From: CADAWZ01 sp045114665
Lineage (GTDB): Bacteria > Vulcanimicrobiota > CADAWZ01
DNA: 38,793 nucleotides
Reading direction: 5' to 3'
Assembly (NCBI GenBank): GCA_045114665.1
Contig: JBGUKW010000021.1
Span: forward strand, 1 to 38,793
Shown here in pieces: positions 7,954 through 17,001 of this stretch (its first letter is position 1; the number at the start of each line of letters is the position of its first letter). Both the position numbers and the translations under genes were made by a program. The notes beneath the pieces are model-generated. The model searched no databases. It worked only from the letters and a program-made list of their open reading frames with translations, and was not told the DNA's origin.

Positions 7954-9621
7954 TTAATATTTTGTTCTCTTTTCGAGACCTAATTCAGCTCTTATTGCAT
8001 TTTCGGTTAATCCTTCAGGATTGTCTGTACTGGTTGTGCCATCAGGGTGGGTAACTACTATACCATTTTCTATTGGAAGTCCTACACACTGTTGTTCTCT
8101 TTTATTTACACTTATGCCATCTTCCCTAATCTGTTCTCCAGGTTGTTTTGTTCCTGTTGCATTGTTATAAGCATGTATTCCTTCATGGAAAACTACATTT
8201 AATGGAACGCCATTAGCTGGTCCTCTAAACGAAGGGTTATAACCAATTGTTGTATCAGTTCCAGCTCCTCTTTCTCCATTATCTTTTATGTATGCGGCAA
8301 ATCCTGTTCCTTTTGCTTCGGCATATCCATTTTTATCATCTATCTGGTTTATATTTACTTTATGCCCTGAATTATCGATTTCTGAAAGAAATTTTTGACC
8401 TGTTTTGAGCATTTTTAATGCTTCAATATCTGATTCAACTCTCATTTTGAAATCATCTGTGCCATCTGCTGATACTGATTTTCCTAAGTTGGCGACAGAA
8501 TTTTTATCATGTGTATTGACTTCCATCTTTTTTGAGGCGTTTATTGTTCCTTCATCGTCATCAAAAATTTTTCCAGATGATTTTTGAGCATTTATTGTGT
8601 CTATTCCCAATCCACCGAATATTGTATTTTTTCCACTTCCTGTTGTTATATTGTCGTTGTCTTTTCCACCGTCAATATAATTATCGCCATTGCCAACTTT
8701 TATATTATCATTTCCATTTAATCCATATATTACATTACTGCCATCTCCTGCAGTTATATTGTCATCATCTTTTCCGCCTTGAATGTAATTATTGCCTTCA
8801 AAAACTGTAATATTATTATTACCATTGCCACCATAAATGGAATTATTTGAACCTTTGACTTTTATTACATCATCTCCATCATCTCCATGTATAGTAACAT
8901 TTCCAAAATCAGATGTTATATCGTCGTTTCCTTCTCCTGCATGGATTTCATCTCTTCCTGCGTGAGAGTTTATTATGTCATCACCTTCTCCTGAGTTGAC
9001 ATAATTGCTATAGCCTTGGGTAGTTATATTGTCATTTCCTGCACCAGAATTTATTTTACTATTTTTTCCATTTACAGTGATAGAATCATTTCCAGAACCT
9101 GTTGTTATTGTATTTTTATCTGCCTTGACATCAATGGAATTATTGCCGTTACCTGTAGTTATTATGTTTTCTTGGGCATTTTTTGCTTTTATACTATTTT
9201 TACCATCTCCAGTTTTTAGCATGTTGTTGCCTTTACCGAGATTTATTTTATTATCTCCCTCTCCTGAATCAATTAAGAAATTTCCAAGAACCGCAGAAAT
9301 ATCTATGTTGTCATTTCCTGCCCCAGAATTAATTTTAAAGCCCTTTTGTGCTTCTTCAGAACTGTATTCTTGCTTTTGACCATTGACATCTATTATTATT
9401 TTTCCCTTGCTCATACTTGCTTTTATTTTGTCATTTCCATCTGTTCCATTTATTTCTATCATTTCTTCTTGGGCTTCATCTGAAAAGACAGAATTATCTT
9501 CTACAGGTTTATTTGTATTTTCGTTATTTTTATCTGTAGTTTTTTTATCTGTTTGATTTAAATTTGATATTTTATTATCATAATTTATTGGTTTTAGTAA
9601 TGCTGAAAGTATGTTATTCAT
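7954..9621 (-). CDS. RTX-like repeat protein with C-terminal M91/NleD-like metallopeptidase domain (array gene 6)
   Basis: 555 aa. The N-terminal 45 residues are Asn/Thr/Lys-rich and non-hydrophobic, with no Sec signal. The conserved module follows (SDEAQEEM, INGTDGNDKIKAS), then about 230 residues of RTX-like repeats, then the peptidase-like domain with FHEGIHAYN (HExxH at about 479-483), EQQCVGL and LTENAIRAELGL. The N-terminal half is closest to array gene 4, sharing SAVLGNFLIDSGEGD- and NAQENIITTGNG-type segments. Its start has no clear Shine-Dalgarno; the 9633-9680 hairpin lies directly upstream, so expression may depend on readthrough or coupling. Confidence 0.83.
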   Translation of the reverse strand: MNNILSALLKPINYDNKISNLNQTDKKTTDKNNENTNKPVEDNSVFSDEAQEEMIEINGTDGNDKIKASMSKGKIIIDVNGQKQEYSSEEAQKGFKINSGAGNDNIDISAVLGNFLIDSGEGDNKINLGKGNNMLKTGDGKNSIKAKNAQENIITTGNGNNSIDVKADKNTITTGSGNDSITVNGKNSKINSGAGNDNITTQGYSNYVNSGEGDDIINSHAGRDEIHAGEGNDDITSDFGNVTIHGDDGDDVIKVKGSNNSIYGGNGNNNITVFEGNNYIQGGKDDDNITAGDGSNVIYGLNGNDNIKVGNGDNYIDGGKDNDNITTGSGKNTIFGGLGIDTINAQKSSGKIFDDDEGTINASKKMEVNTHDKNSVANLGKSVSADGTDDFKMRVESDIEALKMLKTGQKFLSEIDNSGHKVNINQIDDKNGYAEAKGTGFAAYIKDNGERGAGTDTTIGYNPSFRGPANGVPLNVVFHEGIHAYNNATGTKQPGEQIREDGISVNKREQQCVGLPIENGIVVTHPDGTTSTDNPEGLTENAIRAELGLEKRTKY

Positions 9622-9632
9622 AAAAATATTGT

Positions 9633-9680
9633 GGGGTGCGAAAGCAGATAAAACAAAATATTTTATTTTTTCACAGCCCC
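9633..9680. repeat. Hairpin repeat between array genes 5 and 6
   Basis: A 48-base near-palindromic element with ends GGGGTGCGAAA and TTCACAGCCCC and the inner sequence GCAGATAAAAC. It is nearly identical to 13278-13320, which sits at the equivalent place between array genes 3 and 4. In the transcript it forms a stem-loop that could act as an attenuator or processing site. Confidence 0.75.
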
Positions 9681-9702
9681 TTTTCCTCCAATTTGTAAAT
9701 AA

Positions 9703-11298
9703 TTAATATCTTGTTCTTTCGTCAAGTCCGAGTTCTGTTCTTATTGCATTTTCTGTCAATCCTTCTGGATTTCCAGTTGTTACTGTTCCGTCTGGGTGTT
9801 CTACTTCAATTCCACCTTCAGTTGAAAGACCTACTGCCTGATTTTCTCTTCTATTGACCATTGAACCATCTTCTCTTCTCATTTCTCCAGGCTGTTTTGT
9901 ACCTGTTGCATTGTCATAAGCATGAGCCATTTCATGGAAGAGAATACTCAATGGTTTTCCCAATCTTTCTGTACTAAATGAAGGATTATAGCTGATTGTT
10001 GTATCTGTTCCAGCTCCTCTTGTACCATCAGGTGTTACATAAGCTTTATAAGGTTCTTTTGCTGTTGCATATCCATTTTGTTCATCAAATTTTTCAATAG
10101 TTGTTTCATGACCTGATTTGTCAAGTTCTGATAACATCTTTTGTCCTGTCTGTAGGTGTCTATATGATTCCAAATCTGATTCTACTCTCATTTTGAAATC
10201 ATCATCACCTTTTATTTTTATTGATTTTCCTAAATCAGCATTTTCATTTGCTTCATAAGTTTTTACTTTCATTTTTTCAGAAGCATTTATTTTGCCATCT
10301 TTGTCATCAAGGATTGTACCAGATGAAGATTTAGTTGCATCTATTGTATCTTTCCCTTTTCCACCTGCTACTATATTGCGACCAGTTCCAACAGTTATAT
10401 TATCATCATCTTTTCCGCCATCGACATAATTTTTGCCATTGCCTACTTTTATGGTGTCTTTTCCATCTAAGCCATATACTACATTATTTCCATTACCTGC
10501 TGTTATTTTATCGTCGCCTTTTCCACCTTCAACATAATTGCTTCCATTACCTGCAACTATTGTATCATTTCCATTTTCTCCATATATATCATCTTTTTTT
10601 CCAGAAGATATTATTACATCATCGCCATCTCCGCCATGAAGACGATTTCTGTCTCCCATTCCAGTTATAGTATCTTTTCCTGCTCCTGCATCGACATAAC
10701 TATCATTACCTGCAACAGAAATTGAATCTGTTCCACTTCCTGTTTTTACGGTATTTATATCACCTGTTACATCTATTGTATTATTTCCATTACCTGTTGT
10801 TATATTATTTCTGTGAGCTCCAGTTGAAGTTATTGTATTATTTCCATCTCCTGTTGCAACGATATTTCTTCCATGTCCAAGAGTTATTTCATTATCACCT
10901 TCACCTGCATCCATTAGTACACTTGTATATATTGCAGATAAGTCAACAGAATCATTGCCATCTCCTAATTCCACTCTAAAACCATTTGCAACTTGTTCTG
11001 CTGTATATGTTGTTTCTTTGCCATTTATGTTTATGGTTATAGAGCCATCTTCTTTATTGAAAGTTGAAGTTATTTTGTCATTGCCACCAGTGCCTGAAAT
11101 CAGATTCATTTGTTTTTTTGCTTCTTCAGACATCATACAGGTGTCTGTAACATTACCTAAATCTTGAAGGTCTGTCTGCTTTTTTTGCATATTATCCATC
11201 ATTATTTTCATTGTTTCTTGATTTTGAAGTTGTGCTTCAAGATTAGGTTTTGCATTTATTTGATTAATTGAGCTTGCCAAAATACTTCCCATATTCAT
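9703..11298 (-). CDS. RTX-like repeat protein with C-terminal M91/NleD-like metallopeptidase domain (array gene 5)
   Basis: 531 aa, shortest of the seven. The N-terminus (1-55) is Gln/Met/Asn-rich and probably helical, with no signal peptide. The module MSEEAKKQMNLISGT starts near 56, followed by about 220 residues of RTX-like repeats. The peptidase-like domain carries FHEMAHAYD (HExxH about 455-459), a different active-site middle from the HEGVH of most paralogues, then ENQAVGL and LTENAIRTELGL. The N-terminal half is closest to array gene 3 (shared NLISGT, TININGKETTYTAEQ, LSAIYTS). GGAGG lies 10 bases before the ATG, and the gene follows array gene 4 by only 19 bases, so co-transcription is likely. 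Confidence 0.83.
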   Translation of the reverse strand: MNMGSILASSINQINAKPNLEAQLQNQETMKIMMDNMQKKQTDLQDLGNVTDTCMMSEEAKKQMNLISGTGGNDKITSTFNKEDGSITININGKETTYTAEQVANGFRVELGDGNDSVDLSAIYTSVLMDAGEGDNEITLGHGRNIVATGDGNNTITSTGAHRNNITTGNGNNTIDVTGDINTVKTGSGTDSISVAGNDSYVDAGAGKDTITGMGDRNRLHGGDGDDVIISSGKKDDIYGENGNDTIVAGNGSNYVEGGKGDDKITAGNGNNVVYGLDGKDTIKVGNGKNYVDGGKDDDNITVGTGRNIVAGGKGKDTIDATKSSSGTILDDKDGKINASEKMKVKTYEANENADLGKSIKIKGDDDFKMRVESDLESYRHLQTGQKMLSELDKSGHETTIEKFDEQNGYATAKEPYKAYVTPDGTRGAGTDTTISYNPSFSTERLGKPLSILFHEMAHAYDNATGTKQPGEMRREDGSMVNRRENQAVGLSTEGGIEVEHPDGTVTTGNPEGLTENAIRTELGLDERTRY

Positions 11299-11317
11299 AA
11301 AAAAATTTCCTCCACAA

Positions 11318-13207
11318 TTAATATCTTGTTCTCTGTTGAAGTCCTAATTCAGACCTTATTCCATTTTCAGTCAACTGTTCAGGATTTCCAGTTGTTACTG
11401 TTCCGTCAGGGTGTTCAACTTCGATTCCGTCTTTTACTTCAAGACCAACACACTGTTGTTCACATCTGTTGACTGTTGTTCCGTCGTCTCTAAGCTGTTC
11501 GCCTTGTTGCAATGTGCCTGTTGCATAATTGTATGTGTGAACTCCTTCATGGAATAGAACATTTAAAGGAACTCCATTTGCTGGACCTCTAAATGAAGGA
11601 TTATATTTTATTGTTCCATCTTCTCCAGAACCTCTGCCATTTTCTGTTGCATAGACATTAGGTGTATCTCTTCTTGAGGCAAATCCATTTTGAATTTCTG
11701 TTTCAATGATGTTAACATTATGTCCTGAGTTGTCAAGTTCTGATAGTAATTTTTGACCACTTTGGGTTGCTCTAAATGATTCTAAATCTGATTCAACTCT
11801 CATTTTGAAGTCATCAGTTCCATTTACACTTACTGAACTTCCTAAACTTGCTGTGGCAGAACTGTCATATCTATTTATTGTCATATTTGAAGAAGCATTT
11901 ATTGTTCCATCTTGATCGTCAAATACTTTTCCATAAGATTTTTGAGCATTTATCGTGTCATATCCAAGACCACCAAATATGATATTTGAGCCTTTCCCAA
12001 CACTTATATTGTCATTATCTCTACCGCCGTCAATATAATTATTTCCATTTCCTGCTTTGATTGTATCAGTGCCATCTAATCCATAAATTATATTGTTGCC
12101 TCTTCCCGCTGTTATATTATCGTTATCTGCTCCGCCTTCAATATAGTTATTGCCACTTCCAACATTTATTGTGTCATTTCCAGTTGATCCATAGATATAA
12201 TTATTTCCCCAACCTGCTTTTACGCTGTCATCGCCTTCTCCACCATAAATATAGTTGTTTCCATTTCCAACATTTATAGTATCTGCACCATTTCCGCCAT
12301 ATATATTGTTGTCTCCATAGGCTCTTATACTGTCATTGCCATCTTCACCGAGAATAGAAGTATGTTCGAGAGAATATGAAGTTATGTTGTCATTACCTTC
12401 TCCACCATATAGGAATGAATTTCCTTTTATTGAAGTTATATTGTCATTTCCACTTCCACCGTGGATTTTGTCATCATTTCCCCAAGAATATATTGTATCT
12501 GTTCCTGCACCTGCATCAACATTGTTATCTGTGCCTTTTGTTGTTATATTGTCATTTCCTGCACCTGAATATACAGTACTTCTATTTCCATTTACTGTTA
12601 TGGAATCTGCCCCAGAACCAGTTGTGATAGCATTTTTATCAGCCTTTACATTTATATTATTGTCACCATTTCCTGTAGTGATTATATTCTCTTGAGCCTT
12701 TTTTGATTTTATTGTATTATTTCCGTCTCCAGTTGTCAGCATATTATTTCCTTGACCGAGATTTATATTGTTGTCTCCATCTCCTGAATCAATAAGGAAA
12801 TTACTCAAAACTGCGGAGAGGTCGATATTGTCGTCTCCGTCTCCAGAGTCAATTTTGAATCCATGAGCAGCTTCTTCCGCAGTATATTCTTGTTCTTCTC
12901 CATTTACATTTATAATAATATTTCCATTTTCTTTATTGACACTTGCTTTTATTTTATCATTTCCTTCAGTTCCTGCTATTTGAATCATTTCTTCTTGTGC
13001 TTCTTCAGAAAATACAGAATGATCTTCTGTTCTTGTAGAAGATGATTCAGTAGTAGAACTACTACTTTCAGAACTGGCTGAAGTATCTTTTGTTTCTGTT
13101 GTATTATTTGAAGATGTTGTTTGAGAAGTTTTGTTTGTTTTTTCTTGTGATGAAACATTATTATTTTGTATTGTATTTGTTGAAGAACTTATACTGCTGA
13201 GGCTCAT
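11318..13207 (-). CDS. RTX-like repeat protein with C-terminal M91/NleD-like metallopeptidase domain (array gene 4)
   Basis: 629 aa. The first 65 residues are a Ser/Thr-rich linker-like tail (many S, T, N; no hydrophobic core), then FSEEAQEEM and IAGTEGNDKIKAS. The RTX-like repeat region is longer than in gene 6, with extra units around residues 230-330 that include aromatic-rich variants (YIYGGEGDD, NYIYGSTGND). The peptidase-like domain has FHEGVHTYN (HExxH about 553-557), EQQCVGL and LTENGIRSELGL. It is the sister of array gene 6 in its N-terminal half. AAAGGA precedes the ATG. The hairpin repeat 13278-13320 lies upstream, as the related hairpin does for gene 6. Confidence 0.83.
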   Translation of the reverse strand: MSLSSISSSTNTIQNNNVSSQEKTNKTSQTTSSNNTTETKDTSASSESSSSTTESSSTRTEDHSVFSEEAQEEMIQIAGTEGNDKIKASVNKENGNIIINVNGEEQEYTAEEAAHGFKIDSGDGDDNIDLSAVLSNFLIDSGDGDNNINLGQGNNMLTTGDGNNTIKSKKAQENIITTGNGDNNINVKADKNAITTGSGADSITVNGNRSTVYSGAGNDNITTKGTDNNVDAGAGTDTIYSWGNDDKIHGGSGNDNITSIKGNSFLYGGEGNDNITSYSLEHTSILGEDGNDSIRAYGDNNIYGGNGADTINVGNGNNYIYGGEGDDSVKAGWGNNYIYGSTGNDTINVGSGNNYIEGGADNDNITAGRGNNIIYGLDGTDTIKAGNGNNYIDGGRDNDNISVGKGSNIIFGGLGYDTINAQKSYGKVFDDQDGTINASSNMTINRYDSSATASLGSSVSVNGTDDFKMRVESDLESFRATQSGQKLLSELDNSGHNVNIIETEIQNGFASRRDTPNVYATENGRGSGEDGTIKYNPSFRGPANGVPLNVLFHEGVHTYNYATGTLQQGEQLRDDGTTVNRCEQQCVGLEVKDGIEVEHPDGTVTTGNPEQLTENGIRSELGLQQRTRY

Positions 13208-13277
13208 ATTTTGTTTCCTTTCTTCTGTTTTTTGAAAATTATTATGAACTAAAAAATTGATTTCTGTAATATAGAAT

Positions 13278-13320
13278 GGGCTGTGAAAGCAGATAAAACT
13301 TATTTTATTTTTTCACAGCC
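13278..13320. repeat. Hairpin repeat between array genes 3 and 4
   Basis: A 43-base stem-loop element with ends GGGCTGTGAAA and TTTCACAGCC and the same GCAGATAAAAC interior as 9633-9680. On the minus strand it follows the array gene 3 stop and precedes array gene 4. It shares its end sequence with the larger element at 28594-28732. Confidence 0.75.
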
Positions 13321-13344
13321 TCTTCTGTTTTTTTTTTACAACAA

Positions 13345-14964
13345 TTAATAGATTTCTCTTTTATCAAGACCTAAGTCTTTTCTTATTGAGTTTTCTGTCA
13401 ATCCGTCAGGATTTCCAGTAGTTACTGTACCGTCAGGATGTTCAACAGGTATGCCATTTTCTACACTTAATCCGACATCTTGTCTTTCAAGTTTATTGAC
13501 ATTTGATCCATCTTCTTGATCCTGTTTGCCAGGTTGCATTGTTCCACTTACTGAATTATATGAATGAACTCCTTCATGGAATAGAACATTTATTGGGCGT
13601 CCATTTGCTGGGCCATTATAGGAAGGATTATAAGATATTTCAGAATCAGCTCCTTCTCCTCTTTTTCCATCAGGTGTTATAAATTCCTTACCTCTGTCTT
13701 CTGCTTTAGCAACTTTTTCATATCCATTTTGAGCATCTGTCTTAGTTATTGTAACTGTATGACCAGAGTTATCAAGTTCTGATAACAATTTTTGACCACT
13801 TTTTGTAGCCTTTAATGCTTCTTTATCTGATTCAACTCTCATTTGGAAATCATTATCGCCATCTATTTTTACTGAATGTCCTAAATTTGCATTTGCTGTG
13901 CTGTCATATCTCTTTACTTCCATATTTTCAGAAGCATTTATTGTGCCTCCATTGTTGTCATCGAAGACTTTTCCAGAAGATTTTTGAGCATCTATTGTGT
14001 CATCTCCAAGACCACCAAAGACAATGTTTTTGCCTGTTCCAACAGTTATGTTGTCATTGTCTTTTCCGCCGTCTATATAATTATCACCATTGCCAACTTT
14101 TATTTTATCATTGCCATCTAATCCATATATGACATTATTTCCATTTCCTGCTTTTATATTATCGTCGCCTTTTCCACCTTCAATATATGTATCGCCATTA
14201 CCTGCGTTTATAAAATCATTGCCATCTCCGCCATATATTTTATCTTTTTTTCCATGGGAGGTTATGACATCATTTCCAGCACCTGCATTTATGTCATTTT
14301 CTTCACTTTTGGCATTGATTATATCCATACCATCTCCTGAAGAAACTTTGCTATTTTGACCTGCAACAATAATAGAATCATTTCCACTTCCAGTGTTAAC
14401 TGTATTTGTATTGCCTGTTACATTAATTTTATTGTTTCCATTTCCTGTTGTTATGCTGTTTCTTGCTGCATTATTTGATGTTATTGTATTATTGCCATCA
14501 CCTGTTGTGACAAGATTTCTTGATTGTCCAAGAGCTATATTGTTATCACCTTCACCTGCATTTATTAATGTACTTGTGTAAATTGCAGATAAGTCAACAG
14601 AATCATTTCCGTCACCTAATTCTACTTTGAATCCATTTAGAGCTTGTTCTGCTGTATATGTTGTTTCTTTGCCATTTATATTTATTGTTATAGAGCCATC
14701 TTCTTGATTGAACTTTGATGTTATTGTGTCACTGCCAGCTGTTCCTGAAATGAGATTCATTTCTTTTTGAGCTTCGGGAGACATTATATATTGGTCTATA
14801 ACTTCACCTGTTTTTTGTGGATCTATATCTTCTCCATTTACTCTTGCTTGTGCAAATATGTTCTCAACCTCAAGGCCGTTTAATTTTAATTCAAGCGGAG
14901 TGTTTACAGGTTGAGTTTGTGTATTTCCTAATCCGCTAAGTCCACCAAATCCACTAATAGCCAT
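13345..14964 (-). CDS. RTX-like repeat protein with C-terminal M91/NleD-like metallopeptidase domain (array gene 3)
   Basis: 539 aa. A short Gly/Leu N-terminus (MAISGFGGLSGLG) without a Sec signal leads into MSPEAQKEMNLISGTAGSD near residue 68, then about 230 residues of RTX-like repeats. The peptidase-like domain has FHEGVHSYN (HExxH about 463-467), ERQDVGL and LTENSIRKDLGL. It is the sister of array gene 5 (SAIYTSTLINAGEGD segment and NGKETTYTAEQ). AAGGAG lies about 9 bases before the ATG. The gap after its stop contains the 13278-13320 hairpin. Confidence 0.83.
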   Translation of the reverse strand: MAISGFGGLSGLGNTQTQPVNTPLELKLNGLEVENIFAQARVNGEDIDPQKTGEVIDQYIMSPEAQKEMNLISGTAGSDTITSKFNQEDGSITININGKETTYTAEQALNGFKVELGDGNDSVDLSAIYTSTLINAGEGDNNIALGQSRNLVTTGDGNNTITSNNAARNSITTGNGNNKINVTGNTNTVNTGSGNDSIIVAGQNSKVSSGDGMDIINAKSEENDINAGAGNDVITSHGKKDKIYGGDGNDFINAGNGDTYIEGGKGDDNIKAGNGNNVIYGLDGNDKIKVGNGDNYIDGGKDNDNITVGTGKNIVFGGLGDDTIDAQKSSGKVFDDNNGGTINASENMEVKRYDSTANANLGHSVKIDGDNDFQMRVESDKEALKATKSGQKLLSELDNSGHTVTITKTDAQNGYEKVAKAEDRGKEFITPDGKRGEGADSEISYNPSYNGPANGRPINVLFHEGVHSYNSVSGTMQPGKQDQEDGSNVNKLERQDVGLSVENGIPVEHPDGTVTTGNPDGLTENSIRKDLGLDKREIY

Positions 14965-15093
14965 TTTTTTTTGCTCCTTTTAAAAAAAATTAAAATCTTT
15001 TATTTATAAATAATAAATCTTTTATTTATAAATAATATTATAAAAATTTTAAAAATCAGGCATGACAAAAATTAACACACCTGCTTTATTATT

Positions 15094-16845
15094 TTAATGA
15101 CCAAGGTAAGAATTTCTTCTTGGAAGTCCCAATTCTTCTCTTATTGAGTTTTCAGAAAGTCCTTCAGGATTTCCTGCTGTTACTGTTCCGTCAGGGTGTG
15201 CAACTTTTGTTCCGCTTATTATATCGAGACCGACTGCTTGGAATTCTGCAAGGCTTACTATTCCTCTCATTCCTGTCTCAGGATCGGTGTCGAACATCTG
15301 TTCTGTCTGCATTGTGCCTGTTACATTGTTATAAGCATGAACGCCTTCGTGGAAGAATGTATTTATAGGAAGACCATTTGCTGGACCCAAGAATGAAGGA
15401 TTTATAAATATTCTTGAATCTGTTCCTTCGCCTCTTTGACCGTCGGGGGTTACTTTTCCTTTTATACCATCTTTGGGCATCATTGGTCCAGCAAAACCAT
15501 TTAATTCATTTGTCTGTTCTACAAGAACTTGTTTCCCTGATTTATCTATTTCGCTGAGAAGTTTTTGACCACTTTTTGTAGCTCTGAAAGTCTCTAAATC
15601 GGACTTTATTCTTGCTTGGAACAACTCTGTTCCAGCTACTTTGAAAGATTGCCCTAAGAATGATGTTTCAGAACTGTTGTATAATTTTACATTGTTTCCT
15701 TCACCACCAGTGATATTTGAACCATCACTGTCATCAATTATTGTTCCGCCAGTACCTGCAACACTTATTTTGTCATCTCCAAGACCACCTATGACTATAT
15801 TTTTACCAGTACCTGTTACTATTGTATCATTTCCTGCACCACCGTCAATATAGTTATTTCCGTTTCCTGCTATTATTTCATTGCCACCATCGAGACCGTA
15901 AATTGTATTATTTCCGTCTCCTGCTTTTATTTTATCGCTTTCAAGTCCACCGCTTATGTAGTTATTTCCATTGCCAACAGTGATTGTATTCGCTTGTTTA
16001 CCGCCTATTATTGTGTTATTACCATTTCCTGCAGTAACATTTATGTTGCCACTGTAACTTTCGATATTGTTATCACCATTTCCAAGGGTTATATTTGCGG
16101 TTCCTGTTGTTGTTATGTAATTTGCTCTGTCAGAATCGAGATTGATTGTTGTTGTTTTACCGTCTGCAAATTTTGCAATGATGTCATTTAACGAACCTTG
16201 AGAAGCAGTGATTGTATTTGCTCCGCCATTTGTTATGACTTTATTTGCTGATTTTCCTAAAGTTATGTTATTATCGCCTGAACCTGTTTCAATAGATGTC
16301 CTCTTTGCATCATTTCCTGTTATTGTATTATTTCCATTTCCCGTTGTGAGGATATTTCTTCCACTTCCAAGAGATACTGTATTGTTACCTTCACCAGAAT
16401 TTATTATGAAGTTTGCATCTGAAGCAGATACATCTATTTTGTCATTTCCATCACCTGTATTTATGATGAAACCATTTGCCACTTCTTCTTTTGAATATGT
16501 TTTTGTTTGACCATTTACATCTATTGTCAAACTTCCGTCTTTATTTGGAGTAGCTTTAATAGTATCATTACCTTCTGTTCCATTTATTTGGGTCATAAAT
16601 GATTGTGAAAGTGATGAAAGCATAATGCCATCCATGTCAGATTGAACAACACTTTCTTGACTATCTGTTAATGGAGTTGATAAATTAGGACAGAAACCTC
16701 CGTCTTTATATTTAAGTTCACTTGCCTTTGATTGTTCAACTGAATTAAGTTTTTCTGCAAGAGTATTGCCCTGTGCATATTGTAATGGATTTGGAGGAGC
16801 CATCTGTTGATTTGTTATAAAACTGTTTATTGACGATATATTCAT
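15094..16845 (-). CDS. RTX-like repeat protein with C-terminal M91/NleD-like metallopeptidase domain (array gene 2)
   Basis: 583 aa. N-terminus Asn/Gln/Ser-rich, no signal peptide. The conserved module (INGTEGNDTIKAT) is near residue 93. The repeat region differs from the inner genes: RTX-like units are interrupted around 205-245 by a segment with few glycines (LNDIIAKFADGKTTTINLDS), shared with array gene 1. The peptidase-like domain has FHEGVHAYN (HExxH about 499-503), an insertion of about eight residues after TGTMQ, then EFQAVGL and LSENSIREELGL, ending RRNSYLGH. GGAGAG precedes the ATG. Gene 1 is its closest relative. Confidence 0.83.
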   Translation of the reverse strand: MNISSINSFITNQQMAPPNPLQYAQGNTLAEKLNSVEQSKASELKYKDGGFCPNLSTPLTDSQESVVQSDMDGIMLSSLSQSFMTQINGTEGNDTIKATPNKDGSLTIDVNGQTKTYSKEEVANGFIINTGDGNDKIDVSASDANFIINSGEGNNTVSLGSGRNILTTGNGNNTITGNDAKRTSIETGSGDNNITLGKSANKVITNGGANTITASQGSLNDIIAKFADGKTTTINLDSDRANYITTTGTANITLGNGDNNIESYSGNINVTAGNGNNTIIGGKQANTITVGNGNNYISGGLESDKIKAGDGNNTIYGLDGGNEIIAGNGNNYIDGGAGNDTIVTGTGKNIVIGGLGDDKISVAGTGGTIIDDSDGSNITGGEGNNVKLYNSSETSFLGQSFKVAGTELFQARIKSDLETFRATKSGQKLLSEIDKSGKQVLVEQTNELNGFAGPMMPKDGIKGKVTPDGQRGEGTDSRIFINPSFLGPANGLPINTFFHEGVHAYNNVTGTMQTEQMFDTDPETGMRGIVSLAEFQAVGLDIISGTKVAHPDGTVTAGNPEGLSENSIREELGLPRRNSYLGH

Positions 16846-17001
16846 ATTAACTCTCCAATAGTAAAACTATTTTAGCATTATTTTAAATATAATTATATAT
16901 TATATATTATACAGATTTTATTTAAAAAGTTTTTAAAAAAATATAAAAAAAATGTAAACAAAATTCAGGTTTTTTAAGAAAATATTTACATTTTGTTAAA
17001 T

